Below, one piece after another: positions 26,025-37,008 of a DNA stretch of 50,080 nucleotides. Within the stretch, counting starts at the first letter, position 1. Each line of letters starts with the position of its first letter. The notes below the pieces were generated by a model. That model was not told where the DNA came from, did no database searches, and saw only the letters and a program-made list of their open reading frames with translations. The DNA is from an uncultured Flavobacteriales bacterium (GTDB taxonomy: Bacteria; Bacteroidota; Bacteroidia; Flavobacteriales; Flavobacteriaceae). Made by a program: the position numbers and the translations under genes. Location: positions 1 to 50,080 of the forward strand of contig CAJWCT010000002.1 of the NCBI GenBank assembly GCA_913031385.1, given 5' to 3'.

Positions 26025-26110
26025 CTTGATTGTTGTTTATGAATCTTAATACTGTTAATAAATAATAATTCAAATTGTAAATTTTTTCTCAATTAAAATA
26101 TTCTATTGAT

Positions 26111-26118
26111 TATTTTTG
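26111..26118 (+). promoter_or_regulatory. -7 promoter box (TATTTTTG) for glyA
   Basis: TATTTTTG fits TAnnTTTG and ends 26 bases before the glyA ATG, in the 120-base spacer shared with smpB. No TTG is found at -33, so strength is uncertain. Confidence 0.45.
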
Positions 26119-26144
26119 ACTTAGAAATTTAATTTAGTAAAAAT

Positions 26145-27419
26145 ATGCAAAAAGATCTTGAAATTTTCAATTTAATTGATCAAGAAAAATCTCGTCAAAT
26201 TGAAGGTGTAGAGTTAATTGCTTCTGAAAATTTTACAAGTGATCAGGTTTTAAAGGCAACAGGTTCAATATTAACAAATAAATATGCAGAAGGATATCCT
26301 GGAAAAAGGTATTATGGTGGATGTTCTGTTGTTGATAAAATTGAATCTTTAGCGATTGAAAGAGCTAAAGAACTATTTGGTGCTGTTTGGGCAAATGTCC
26401 AGCCTCATTCAGGAAGTCAAGCAAATTCTGCAGTCTTTTTTGCTTGTTTAAATATTGGGGATAAAATATTAGGTTTTGACTTATCTCATGGAGGACATCT
26501 TACACATGGATCATCAGTTAATTTTTCAGGAAAACTATATAATCCTGTATTCTACGGAGTTGATAAGAAGACAGGGAGATTAGACTATGATCTAATTATG
26601 GAAATTGCACAAAAAGAAAGGCCTAAATTAATTATAGCAGGTGCTTCAGCCTATTCAAGAGATATAGATTATAAGAAGTTTAGAGAAATAGCAGATAGTG
26701 TTGGTGCATTACTATTAGCCGACATATCTCATCCAGCAGGTCTAATAGCTAAAGGAATATTAAATGATCCGTTGCCTTATTGTCATATAGTTACAACTAC
26801 TACCCACAAAACATTAAGAGGTCCCAGAGGCGGATTAATTATGATGGGAAAAGATTTTGATAATCCTTTTGGCGTTAAACTAAAAAATGGATCATTAAAG
26901 AAGATGTCATCAATTCTAGATTCAGCAATATTTCCAGGAAATCAAGGCGGACCTCTTGAACATGTAATTGCAGCAAAAGCGATAGCTTTTGGAGAGGCTT
27001 TTACAGATGAATATATGTATTACATACTTCAAGTGAAAAAGAATGCCGCAACCATGGCTAAAGCTTTTATTGATAGAGGGTATGATATTATTTCTGGTGG
27101 AACAGACAATCATATGATGCTTATAGATTTAAGAAATAAAAATATAACTGGGAAGGAAGCTGAATCAACTTTAGGAAAAGCTGAAATTACTGTTAATAAG
27201 AATATGGTCCCATTTGATGATAAATCACCTTTTATTACCTCAGGAATTAGAGTTGGTACTGCAGCAGTGACTACAAGAGGCTTAGTTGAAGAAGATATGA
27301 TAAACATTGTAGACTATATTGATAGAGCAATTCTAAATAAAGATGATGAAGAGACTCTTAATCAAATTGCAAGTTCTGTTAAAGAGATGATGAAAGATAG
27401 ACCGCTATTTAACTCTTAA
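26145..27419 (+). CDS. glyA: Serine hydroxymethyltransferase
   Basis: This 424-residue PLP enzyme interconverts serine and glycine and feeds one-carbon units to tetrahydrofolate. The sequence shows [32 protein letters not shown], the [18 protein letters not shown] region and [15 protein letters not shown] with the PLP-binding lysine, then [15 protein letters not shown] and [14 protein letters not shown]. Length is normal. The last two bases of its stop TAA overlap the stop of the convergent beta-helix lipoprotein gene in a TTAA. Confidence 0.97.
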   Translation: MQKDLEIFNLIDQEKSRQIEGVELIASENFTSDQVLKATGSILTNKYAEGYPGKRYYGGCSVVDKIESLAIERAKELFGAVWANVQPHSGSQANSAVFFACLNIGDKILGFDLSHGGHLTHGSSVNFSGKLYNPVFYGVDKKTGRLDYDLIMEIAQKERPKLIIAGASAYSRDIDYKKFREIADSVGALLLADISHPAGLIAKGILNDPLPYCHIVTTTTHKTLRGPRGGLIMMGKDFDNPFGVKLKNGSLKKMSSILDSAIFPGNQGGPLEHVIAAKAIAFGEAFTDEYMYYILQVKKNAATMAKAFIDRGYDIISGGTDNHMMLIDLRNKNITGKEAESTLGKAEITVNKNMVPFDDKSPFITSGIRVGTAAVTTRGLVEEDMINIVDYIDRAILNKDDEETLNQIASSVKEMMKDRPLFNS

Positions 27420-29005
27420 TCATCCTGAATCACATGCTGATATGCACCTAAATCAGGATTAATAGTCCTATTTACATTTAATAAATCAAAAGGGATCATA
27501 TTTGAAAAGACATGATCACCTTGATTTTTTGCTGCTGAATTTTCACCAATAATCATGTTATTTTCATATGGACTTAAAAATTTTGGATCTTGATTTAATA
27601 TTAAATTCTCAAAATGTTCTTGATTTTCAAAATCATATATACTTGTGTTAAAACTATTATTTATATCTGTAAATTTTAACAAGCAATTACTAAACTTATA
27701 ATCTAAGGTTGAATTATCTAGTTGTTCTATAAGTAATTCAATATTTTGGCTACCATAGATTATACAATTATTAAAATTGGCTTCTAAAACCTCATTATTA
27801 AGTATATTGTCTTCTGAATCAATTAAATAATTATTGAGTAAAAGAGTTGGAAATTGTCTAAATCCAGAGTTCCAATAGTTAGCAATTGTACAGTGTGTAA
27901 AATTATATTTCCCTCCATAAGTTGCAGCAAAAGAAGACTGGCCTGAATTATTTATAACCAGATTTTCTGCTTTAATGGAAGACCCCTTAGCCAGTATGCC
28001 AAAATTGCTTGAATTATAAATTTTACTATTTCTTATTAGTAGTTTTTCTTGAGTATTTTCAAAATCTCCACTTATATATAATCCAATAGAGCTATTTTTG
28101 ATTGTTGTATAGTTAATTTCATTATTTATACTACCGTCAAATAACCAAATTGTTCCCCATTGTCCTGGAATATTTTCAAAAATTGGTTCTAATCTGTCTG
28201 CTTCGAAAATAACTTCATTTTCTAAAAGTTCTTGATCTAAACTAAACTCACCATTTGTTTTTATTGACGCTCCATTTGTTACAATCAATCCGGAATTTGC
28301 ATGAAAATGTATTCTAGATCCAGAGTTTATTGTTAGTGTTTCGTTTTCAGGAACAGCAGCATATCCATAGATTACATATGGTTTGTCTGAAGTAAAGTTC
28401 AATTCAGATTGATAAAGAAATCTTCCTTGTATATTAGTTTCGTCATCAATCCCATCTCCATCTATATCAAAACTTAACGTTTCAATGATATATTGATTAG
28501 TTTGATTGTCAAGATATCTTTGAGGATATATAAAAGTCGCATCTTTGATCAAAGTGACTAGCTCAACTTTTTGAAGGTTTTCACCATTATTAAATTGAAT
28601 ATAATCAGTATAAAGGAATTGTGTGCTTTGATCTGATAAATCTTCTATATCAACAGTTGTTTCTATAAAAATGTATAAACTATCATTAGCTAGAAGTTCA
28701 ATATTCTCAAAATATTTCCCTGCATTAGATCCTGAACCATAAATGCCATCAACATTAAGTCTATAATAAGAGTTTTCGCCATTTCCTAAGTTTATGTTTG
28801 GGATTGTAATATTTTTATTGGAGTTATTATAAACTTTTAAGTTGTATGTGCTTGAGCCTATATTTGTAAAAATTGTATCTAGATATACAGTGTCTTTTGA
28901 GAAAGATAGATTTCCAGAGCTTAATTCAAAGTTAAAGTCATTTTTGCAGCTACTCCAAAATATAATAATTATTAGAGATGTAGATATTATTAGTAATCTT
29001 CTCAT
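27416..29005 (-). CDS. Beta-helix lipoprotein, flavobacterial conserved, function unknown
   Basis: This 529-residue protein starts [23 protein letters not shown], a lipoprotein signal. An N-terminal beta-sandwich region (about 25-150, with [19 protein letters not shown]) is followed by [11 protein letters not shown] (180-189), which looks like a calcium-binding loop of the EF-hand or thrombospondin-3 kind. From about 215 on the pattern of short repeats ([39 protein letters not shown]) fits a right-handed parallel beta-helix of the pectate-lyase-like type. I see no obvious catalytic residues and do not assign an enzymatic role. Homologues beside glyA are familiar to me from other flavobacteria. 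It lies downstream of the cyclotransferase gene on the same strand. Confidence 0.75.
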   Translation of the reverse strand: MRRLLIISTSLIIIIFWSSCKNDFNFELSSGNLSFSKDTVYLDTIFTNIGSSTYNLKVYNNSNKNITIPNINLGNGENSYYRLNVDGIYGSGSNAGKYFENIELLANDSLYIFIETTVDIEDLSDQSTQFLYTDYIQFNNGENLQKVELVTLIKDATFIYPQRYLDNQTNQYIIETLSFDIDGDGIDDETNIQGRFLYQSELNFTSDKPYVIYGYAAVPENETLTINSGSRIHFHANSGLIVTNGASIKTNGEFSLDQELLENEVIFEADRLEPIFENIPGQWGTIWLFDGSINNEINYTTIKNSSIGLYISGDFENTQEKLLIRNSKIYNSSNFGILAKGSSIKAENLVINNSGQSSFAATYGGKYNFTHCTIANYWNSGFRQFPTLLLNNYLIDSEDNILNNEVLEANFNNCIIYGSQNIELLIEQLDNSTLDYKFSNCLLKFTDINNSFNTSIYDFENQEHFENLILNQDPKFLSPYENNMIIGENSAAKNQGDHVFSNMIPFDLLNVNRTINPDLGAYQHVIQDD

Positions 29006-29063
29006 TATTTGATTAATTCTAATTTTATCATCTAATAACGTTTGATTTTAGTATTTTATTGAA

Positions 29064-29876
29064 TTATGTTTTAGGTATAATTTTTATTTCAAAAAGTTTA
29101 TCCCACATCTTACCAGTTACAAAGATGCTATTAGAAGCTTTATTATATGCAATACCATTTAGTACATCTAAATCTTTATGATTAGTTACTTTCTCTTTTA
29201 ATGATGATAAATCAATAACACCCTCAACTACACCATTTTTTGGATTTATAATAGCAATACCATTTGCCATATATATATTTCCATATATTCTGTCGTTAAT
29301 CCATTCAAGCTCATTTATATTAGCAAGTTTTCGTTTGTTTGTATGAGGCTGTATATAACCTAGTTCTTTCATTGACTTAGGATCTAATAGCCATATTTTA
29401 TCTGTTCCATCGCTTTTATAAATATTTTTTCCATCGTTACATAAACCCCATCCTTCTTTGCTCTTATCATAAGAAAAAGAATCTATAATGTTAAGAGTAT
29501 TAACATCATAAATAAAGCCAACTTTTTCTCTCCATGATAAAAGATATATTAAATCATCTAAAATTGTTATTCCCTCAGCAAAATACTTCTTATTAATATT
29601 TTTTGTATTTAATATCTCTCCTGATTTATAATCAACTTTTCGAAGCTGTGATTTTCCATATCTCCCAATACTTTCATATAAAAACCCATTATAAAATTCA
29701 AGACCTTGCGTATAAGCATTTATATCATGAGGGTATACATTAATAATTTCATATGAGTAAACCGTTGGAGTTAAGTTATTTTTGGGTAAGGTTTCAGATT
29801 TATTATCATTACAATTAATCAATAATAAAGATATAATAAGAGTCAAGGTTATATTATAAATGCTGTTTTTTATCAT
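29064..29876 (-). CDS. Glutaminyl-peptide cyclotransferase (bacterial/plant type), lipoprotein
   Basis: This 270-residue protein begins with a hydrophobic signal and LLLINCNDNKSE, indicating a lipid anchor. The body is a five-bladed propeller family: YPHDINAYTQGLEFYNGFLYESIGRYGKSQLRKVD is the family's hallmark N-terminal blade, then FAEGITILDDLIYLLSWREK and LNGIAYNKASNSIFVTGKMWDKLFEI. The enzyme cyclises N-terminal glutamine to pyroglutamate on exported proteins. That fits Bacteroidota, where signal peptidase I often leaves an N-terminal Gln (compare the SFQAQ, SFTQ and LQGQ ends seen in this window), though this link is my inference. It is oriented away from the SRP RNA gene. Confidence 0.93.
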   Translation of the reverse strand: MIKNSIYNITLTLIISLLLINCNDNKSETLPKNNLTPTVYSYEIINVYPHDINAYTQGLEFYNGFLYESIGRYGKSQLRKVDYKSGEILNTKNINKKYFAEGITILDDLIYLLSWREKVGFIYDVNTLNIIDSFSYDKSKEGWGLCNDGKNIYKSDGTDKIWLLDPKSMKELGYIQPHTNKRKLANINELEWINDRIYGNIYMANGIAIINPKNGVVEGVIDLSSLKEKVTNHKDLDVLNGIAYNKASNSIFVTGKMWDKLFEIKIIPKT

Positions 29877-29934
29877 ACAAAAGTTTAATTGGGTAAATTT
29901 AAGTTATATATTTTTAAATTGCTCAAAAAAATTA

Positions 29935-29962
29935 TTGACTAATAGCAAAAATTGTATCTTTG
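29935..29962 (+). promoter_or_regulatory. Bacteroidota promoter of the SRP RNA gene
   Basis: TTG at 29935-29937 and TATCTTTG at 29955-29962 match the -33 TTG and -7 TAnnTTTG elements with 17 bases between them. The RNA's first pairing base lies five bases after the -7 box, just where a start is expected. This is the best promoter in the window. Confidence 0.85.
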
Positions 29963-29966
29963 CTTC

Positions 29967-30061
29967 GGCAAGTCCTACACAACTAGCTCCTAATTAATCC
30001 TCCAGAACGGGAACGTAGCAAAGGTATTTAGTTGTAGCAGTGTGATGTAGGTAGCTTGCCA
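29967..30061 (+). ncRNA. ffs: Signal recognition particle RNA, small bacterial (4.5S) type
   Basis: About 95 bases with the 4.5S layout. GGCAAG (29967-29972) pairs with CTTGCC (30055-30060) to close the molecule, CCTACA pairs with TGTAGG and CAACTA with TAGTTG, leaving a 3'-side bulge. The apical part CCTCCAGAACGGGAACGT followed by AGCAAAGG matches the symmetric Ffh-binding loop and GNRA-like tetraloop (GGGAAC) of SRP RNAs. The RNA works with Ffh to target membrane and exported proteins. The closing stem is followed by eight T, which should serve as terminator. No other RNA gene is visible in the window. Confidence 0.9.
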
Positions 30062-30069
30062 TTTTTTTT
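30055..30069 (+). terminator. Terminator formed by the SRP RNA closing stem and T-run
   Basis: CTTGCC, the 3' half of the closing helix, is followed by A and eight T (30062-30069). The next coding sequence starts six bases later. Confidence 0.65.
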
Positions 30070-30075
30070 ACAATT

Positions 30076-30873
30076 ATGTATAAAATAATTTTAATAACTG
30101 GGGGGTCATCTGGAATAGGAAAAGCCATAGGCGAATACCTTACTGATAAAGGCTATACTGTTTATGGTACTAGCAGGGATATATCCAAACACCCTGAATC
30201 TAAGTTTAGGTTATTAACTTTGGATGTAACTAATAATGATCAGATTAATTCATGTATTAATCAAATTATTAATAGAGAAGGTAGGATAGATGTCCTAATT
30301 AATAATGCTGGGGTTGGTATTACAGGTCCATTAGAAGAAATTCCAGAAGAGGAAATACATAAGCACTTTAAAACAAATTTATATGGGCCCATTAATATGA
30401 TAAAAGCAGTACTGCCATTTATGCGGAAAGAAAGAAATGGTTTAATTATAAATATTACCTCAATTGCTGGCTATGTAGGAACTCCTTATAGATCAATTTA
30501 TAGTGCAGGAAAAGCAGCATTAGATTTAATCTCTGAAACCTTAAATATGGAAACAAAAGAATTTAAAATCAATGTTGTTAGTATTGCTCCCGGAGAGTAT
30601 TTAACGAATATTCCTAAAGGAAGATTTCATTCTCCACTAATAGAAGAGTCTCCATATAAAAACTCCTATAAAAAAGGATTAGAAATTATGAATAAGCATA
30701 TTGATTCAGGAGCAGATCCCAAAATCATAGGTAGATTAGTTTATAAAATTCTTAATTCAAAAAACCCAAAAAAGAAATATTTATCAGGATCATTTATTGA
30801 GACATTAGCTCCATTTTTAAAATTTATTCTTCCACAGAGGTTATTTGAATATATTGTTATGAAGAATTATTAG
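30076..30873 (+). CDS. Short-chain dehydrogenase/reductase (SDR family)
   Basis: This 265-residue protein has the classical SDR cofactor motif TGGSSGIGKAIG near the N-terminus, an NNAGVGITGPL motif and the catalytic YSAGKAAL (YxxxK) preceded by a serine-containing NITSIAGYVGTP stretch. Substrate unknown; the GTPYRS and the C-terminal hydrophobic FIETLAPFLKFILPQRLFEYIV end resemble retinol-dehydrogenase-like or YbbO-type SDRs. The start is fixed by the Rossmann motif at the very N-terminus. It lies six bases after the SRP RNA T-run with no promoter between them, so it is probably expressed by read-through from the SRP RNA promoter. Confidence 0.93.
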   Translation: MYKIILITGGSSGIGKAIGEYLTDKGYTVYGTSRDISKHPESKFRLLTLDVTNNDQINSCINQIINREGRIDVLINNAGVGITGPLEEIPEEEIHKHFKTNLYGPINMIKAVLPFMRKERNGLIINITSIAGYVGTPYRSIYSAGKAALDLISETLNMETKEFKINVVSIAPGEYLTNIPKGRFHSPLIEESPYKNSYKKGLEIMNKHIDSGADPKIIGRLVYKILNSKNPKKKYLSGSFIETLAPFLKFILPQRLFEYIVMKNY

Positions 30874-30916
30874 AAAAATATATATTACTTCATTAATTTA
30901 TATCTGTTAATTATTG

Positions 30917-30924
30917 TAAATTTG
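30917..30924 (+). promoter_or_regulatory. -7 promoter box (TAAATTTG) for the transaldolase-family gene
   Basis: TAAATTTG fits TAnnTTTG and ends 22 bases before the ATG at 30947. The upstream -33 region is AT-rich without a clear TTG. Confidence 0.45.
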
Positions 30925-30946
30925 AAGCTCAACTTAAATAATTTTA

Positions 30947-31600
30947 ATGAAATTTTTTATTGATACAGCTAATTTAGATCAAATTAAAGAGGCTCAAGAT
31001 CTTGGAATACTTGATGGTGTAACCACTAATCCATCACTTATGGCTAAAGAAGGTATAACTGGTAAACAAAATATTTTAGATCATTATAAGAAAATATGCA
31101 ATATTGTTGATGGAGATGTCTCGGCTGAGGTAATTGCAACTGATTATAAAGGGATGGTTAATGAAGGTAAGGAGTTGTCGTCACTTCATAAGCAAATTGT
31201 TGTAAAAGTTCCAATGATAAAAGAAGGAATAAAAGCAACAAGATATTTTAGCAATAATGGTATAAGGACTAATGTTACTTTAGTTTTTTCTGCAGGCCAA
31301 GCTCTTTTAGCAGCTAAGGCGGGAGCTAACTATGTTTCTCCATTTATTGGAAGACTAGATGATATTTCAACAGATGGTCTAGGTCTAATTTCTGAAATTA
31401 GATTGATATATGATAATTATGGATTCACTACGGAGATTCTTGCAGCATCTATTAGACATACAATGCATATTATTGATTGTTCAAAGATTGGAGCAGATGT
31501 TATTACAGCTCCTCTTAAATCCATCCTTGGACTTTTAAAGCACCCACTTACAGACATAGGCTTAGAAAATTTTTTAAAAGACTATAAAAAAGGCAATTAA
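30947..31600 (+). CDS. Transaldolase, small type (fructose-6-phosphate aldolase / TalC family)
   Basis: This 217-residue (alpha/beta)8 enzyme has the family start [16 protein letters not shown], then [14 protein letters not shown], the Schiff-base lysine in [39 protein letters not shown] and [12 protein letters not shown]. Its length is that of the short TalC/FSA branch rather than the 320-residue transaldolase B. It takes part in sugar phosphate exchange of the pentose phosphate pathway, or in fructose-6-phosphate cleavage; sequence alone does not separate the two confidently, so I leave the symbol empty. Confidence 0.93.
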   Translation: MKFFIDTANLDQIKEAQDLGILDGVTTNPSLMAKEGITGKQNILDHYKKICNIVDGDVSAEVIATDYKGMVNEGKELSSLHKQIVVKVPMIKEGIKATRYFSNNGIRTNVTLVFSAGQALLAAKAGANYVSPFIGRLDDISTDGLGLISEIRLIYDNYGFTTEILAASIRHTMHIIDCSKIGADVITAPLKSILGLLKHPLTDIGLENFLKDYKKGN

Positions 31601-31606
31601 TTTATC

Positions 31607-31614
31607 TATTTTTG
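31607..31614 (+). promoter_or_regulatory. -7 promoter box (TATTTTTG) for the ABC-F gene
   Basis: TATTTTTG fits TAnnTTTG and ends 21 bases before the preferred ATG at 31636. Confidence 0.45.
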
Positions 31615-31629
31615 CAAGCCTAAAAATAG

Positions 31630-33252
<1,623 letters not shown>

Positions 33253-33259
33253 CAAACAT

Positions 33260-35686
33260 TTATCTTAATTCAGCACCAAACTTCTTAATAAGATTATCAG
33301 TTATTTTTTTCATTAAATTATCTATTTCACTATCAGAAAGGGTTTTAGAATTGTCAGAAATATTAAAATTAAGTCCATAGCTCTTCTTGCTTTTAGGTAT
33401 ATTTTTTCCAACATATACATCAAATAAACTTATATTTTGTATAAGATTTTTATTTGCCTTATAAGCTTCGTTATATATTGATTTAAAGGTTATGTTCTCA
33501 TCGATCAAAATGGACAAATCTCTTGATACTTCAGGGTATTTTGGAATCTCTTTAGATAATACAGGTTTTTTATCTATGGATTTTACAATATTATTCCAGT
33601 TAAACTCAGCATAATAAACTTCCTGTTCAATACCAAAAAGTGCTAAACTATTATTTGTGACAATTCCATAGTTTACTAAGGGGATGTCATTTAACGTTAA
33701 TGACTCTCCTTCTTTTAAGTTTTTATCTTTCGTTGGTCTTGAATTAACGTTCTTTAAATTTAAACCATCAATTATTGAAAACACTATGCCTTTAATAAAA
33801 TAAAAGTCACTTTTTTCTAAATTGTTATTCCAATTTTTAGATATTTTGTCTCCAGTTATAAAAAGGGATAGTCTTTCTTCTTCAATGTATTTATTTTCTT
33901 TTTTGATATAATCTTTACCAAACTCAAACATTTTTAGATTAGTTTGTTTTCTATTAATGTTATAAGATAAAGCTTCAATTCCAGAAAACATTAGAGAATT
34001 TCTTAGCATTGAAAGGTCAGAGCTAGATGAATTAATAACATTTATATTTAAAGGCTCCTTAATGTTCTTGTTCTTTTTGTTGTATTTTGCTGAAGTAAGT
34101 GAATTAGTTATTATTTCAAAAAATCCTAGTGAAACTAAATGATTAGAAATTTTATTCTCAAAATCATTTTTTGATAATTGATCATAAGGTATCAGGGATC
34201 TATTTATTTTTTTAGAAGATTCAATATTATTGTATCCATATATTCTTAATATTTCTTCTACAACATCTGCTTCTCTAGTCACATCACTTCTATAGGCAGG
34301 GATTGAGACACCAAGATTTGATTCAGTAATGCTTTCTATTTTTATATCTAAAGATGTGATTATTCTTTTAATGATTTCACGGTCAATTTTTTTTCCAATA
34401 AGGTTTTCTATGTTATCAAAACGAATAAGAAGCCTTTTATCATTAATCTTTTTTGGAGATACATCTATAATATCACTAGATATCATAGAGCCTTTACAAA
34501 CCTCTTTAATTAATATACACGCTCTTTTTAATGCTAGTTTAGTTATGTTTGGATCAATACCTCTTTCAAATCTGTATGATGCATCAGTATTAAGATCATG
34601 ATGTTTTGAAGATTTTCTAATTGTTATGGGGTCAAAATAAGCGCTTTCTAAGAAAATGGAAGTAGTCTTATCAGTAACTCCTGAATTTAAGCCACCATAA
34701 ATTCCTGCTAAGCATAAGGGTTTATTCCCGCTGCAAATCATTAAGTCATTTTCGGTTAATTTTCTTTCAACTCCATCTAGAGTCATGAATTTAGTGTCAT
34801 TTTTAAGGGTTTTGACTGTTATTTTGTTGTCAGTTATATTATTATAATCAAAAGCATGAAGAGGTTGTCCAATGTCATGTAAAATATAATTAGTTATATC
34901 AACAATATTATTAATTGGGGAAACATCAATAGACTTTAATCTATTTATAAGCCATTGCGGTGACTGCTTTACTACTATATCCTCAATCACTACCCCACAA
35001 TATCTAGGTGCTAATATGCTATTGTCAACTTGAATTTTAATATTTGTTGTTTTTTTGTCAACAATAAAATCAGTTGCAGACGGTTTTATTAGTTCTAGTT
35101 TTTTCCCTCTTTGTAGTAATCCAGCCCTAAGATCTCTAGCTGTTCCATAATGACTTATAGCATCAGACCTATTAGGTGTTAATCCGATTTCAAGTATTGA
35201 ATCAGTTTTTATTTTAAAAATTTTATCAAGTGGTGTTCCAGCTTTATATTTATCGTCTAGCAGCATTATTCCTTCATGTGATTCTCCTAAATTTAACTCA
35301 TCCTCAGCACAGATCATCCCATTACTAACTTCTCCTCTGATCTTATTCTTTTTTATAGTCCAGAAATCTTCATTTGTATATATTTTAGTCCCTACAGTTG
35401 CAACAGCAACAGTTTGATTAGAATCAACATTTTCGGCGCCACAAACAACTTGAACATCTTCTTTTTGACCTATATCAACAGTTGCTATCTTTAGTCTATC
35501 AGCATTAGGGTGTTTTTTGCACGTTTTAACTTTTCCGATAACAACTCCTTTTAAACCACCTTTAATTGACTCAAAATTAGAGATGCCTTCAACTTCTAGC
35601 CCTAATTCCGTTAGTATATCTGCAGTTTCTTCAACAGAATCCTTTAGTTTTAAAAATTCTTTGAGCCAATTATATGAGATGTTCAT
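33260..35686 (-). CDS. pheT: Phenylalanyl-tRNA synthetase beta subunit
   Basis: This 808-residue subunit starts MNISYNWLKEFLKL and contains, in order, the EMAP-like tRNA-binding domain (about 40-150, with VQVVCGAENV), the B3/B4 editing domain (near APRYCGVVIEDIVV), B5 (about 400-475), the catalytic-like core and the C-terminal anticodon-recognition FDX-ACB domain (YPEVSRDLSILIDENITF to the end). It pairs with PheS, whose gene is not in this window. Normal length. The divergent TlpA-like gene starts 110 bases away. Confidence 0.97.
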   Translation of the reverse strand: MNISYNWLKEFLKLKDSVEETADILTELGLEVEGISNFESIKGGLKGVVIGKVKTCKKHPNADRLKIATVDIGQKEDVQVVCGAENVDSNQTVAVATVGTKIYTNEDFWTIKKNKIRGEVSNGMICAEDELNLGESHEGIMLLDDKYKAGTPLDKIFKIKTDSILEIGLTPNRSDAISHYGTARDLRAGLLQRGKKLELIKPSATDFIVDKKTTNIKIQVDNSILAPRYCGVVIEDIVVKQSPQWLINRLKSIDVSPINNIVDITNYILHDIGQPLHAFDYNNITDNKITVKTLKNDTKFMTLDGVERKLTENDLMICSGNKPLCLAGIYGGLNSGVTDKTTSIFLESAYFDPITIRKSSKHHDLNTDASYRFERGIDPNITKLALKRACILIKEVCKGSMISSDIIDVSPKKINDKRLLIRFDNIENLIGKKIDREIIKRIITSLDIKIESITESNLGVSIPAYRSDVTREADVVEEILRIYGYNNIESSKKINRSLIPYDQLSKNDFENKISNHLVSLGFFEIITNSLTSAKYNKKNKNIKEPLNINVINSSSSDLSMLRNSLMFSGIEALSYNINRKQTNLKMFEFGKDYIKKENKYIEEERLSLFITGDKISKNWNNNLEKSDFYFIKGIVFSIIDGLNLKNVNSRPTKDKNLKEGESLTLNDIPLVNYGIVTNNSLALFGIEQEVYYAEFNWNNIVKSIDKKPVLSKEIPKYPEVSRDLSILIDENITFKSIYNEAYKANKNLIQNISLFDVYVGKNIPKSKKSYGLNFNISDNSKTLSDSEIDNLMKKITDNLIKKFGAELR

Positions 35687-35796
35687 TTTAAATAGTTAGG
35701 TTTAACAAATATAATAATAGTTACCTTCTAATGAAATCTAAAAAGTTTTTTTAAATCTCATTTTTTATAGATATTTAATCTAAGACAATCTATTTT

Positions 35797-37008
35797 ATGA
35801 ATAAATTCAATTATTTGATAATAGTAATTTTATTTTCTTTTTCAGCTTGCAGTGAGGATGATAAAGTTTCTTCAGGGGCCTATATAGGTAATTTATATAC
35901 ATCAGATAGTCAAGAAATACCTTTCAATTTGTATGTGCTAAATGATGGTTCTGTTGAAATTTATAATCATAAAGAAATAGTTGACATGAAAAAAATTGTT
36001 TACACAAAGGATTCATTTCTAATTAAATCCCCGGTTTTTGAAGGATATATTAAGGCAAAGAAATCATCAGTCGGCATGGAAGGGTATTTTTTCAATAATA
36101 GTTTGGACAGGAAAATAAAATTCAAAGCTTATCCTGGACATGAAAGATTTAAATTAAAAAATAGTTCAATAAATTATAATTTTTCAGGAAAATGGAAAGT
36201 AGTTTTTAATCCTGGTGAACTAGGCGAGTATAATGCTATAGGGATGTTTGATCAAGAAGGTTATAAGATCTCAGGAACTTTTAGAACAACTACAGGAGAT
36301 TATGGATTTATGGAGGGTATTTCAGAAGAAAATTCAATAAAGTTATCTACATTTAATGGAGCTCATTCATATTTATTTAAAGGACAACTAGAGGAGAATA
36401 CTATAAGTGGATTTTTTTATAGAGGTAATTATAATAAAATTCCATTTATAGCAAACCGTAATCAAAATTTTAGGTTACCAAGCCCAAACAGCCTAACAGT
36501 AATAAACAATCATTATAATAAGTTTGACTTCTCGTTTGAGGATAATAAGGGGAGGGTAGTGGCTGATACTGATCAAAGATTTAATAATAAGGTTTTGGTG
36601 GTACAGATTATGGGCACTTGGTGTCCAAATTGTTTAGATGAAACTACTTTTATTTCAGAATTTATTAATGAAAACAATTACAAAGATTTAGAGTTTGTTT
36701 CATTAGCATTTGAATATGCTAAAACAAAGGAAAAAGCTATTTATAATATCAACAAATTAAAAGACAGGTTTAATATTAAATACCCCATTTTATTAGCACA
36801 GTTTGGAACCAGCAATAAGGTTGAGGCACAAAAGAAAATACCTGCGTTAAAACAGGTTATTTCTTATCCAACTTTGATATTTATAGATAAAAAGAAAAAT
36901 ATTAGAAGTATACATACAGGTTTTAATGGTCCTGCTACTGGAGAAAAGTATGAGAATTTTAAGAAAGAATTTGAAGAATTGGCAATAAAATTACTAAATG
37001 AGAATTAG
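35797..37008 (+). CDS. TlpA-like thioredoxin lipoprotein
   Basis: This 403-residue protein starts MNKFNYLIIVILFSFSACSEDDK, a lipoprotein signal with FSAC. Residues 25-230 form a beta-rich domain of unknown family (containing NFSGKWKVVFNPGELGEY and two runs resembling repeated beta-meanders). The C-terminal half is a TlpA/ResA-type thioredoxin fold with MGTWCPNCLDETTF, the redox-active WCPNC, and a cis-Pro region around SYPTLIFIDKKKNI. It should act as a thiol-disulfide reductant or oxidant in the periplasm. Its stop TAG interlocks with the convergent recG stop (TTAG). Confidence 0.9.
   Translation: MNKFNYLIIVILFSFSACSEDDKVSSGAYIGNLYTSDSQEIPFNLYVLNDGSVEIYNHKEIVDMKKIVYTKDSFLIKSPVFEGYIKAKKSSVGMEGYFFNNSLDRKIKFKAYPGHERFKLKNSSINYNFSGKWKVVFNPGELGEYNAIGMFDQEGYKISGTFRTTTGDYGFMEGISEENSIKLSTFNGAHSYLFKGQLEENTISGFFYRGNYNKIPFIANRNQNFRLPSPNSLTVINNHYNKFDFSFEDNKGRVVADTDQRFNNKVLVVQIMGTWCPNCLDETTFISEFINENNYKDLEFVSLAFEYAKTKEKAIYNINKLKDRFNIKYPILLAQFGTSNKVEAQKKIPALKQVISYPTLIFIDKKKNIRSIHTGFNGPATGEKYENFKKEFEELAIKLLNEN

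Noticed and set aside
29960-29971. TTGC-TTCG-GCAA hairpin overlapping the SRP RNA promoter
   Set aside because: Mostly upstream of the predicted RNA start and explained by overlap of the -7 box with the RNA's first bases; not likely to be transcribed.
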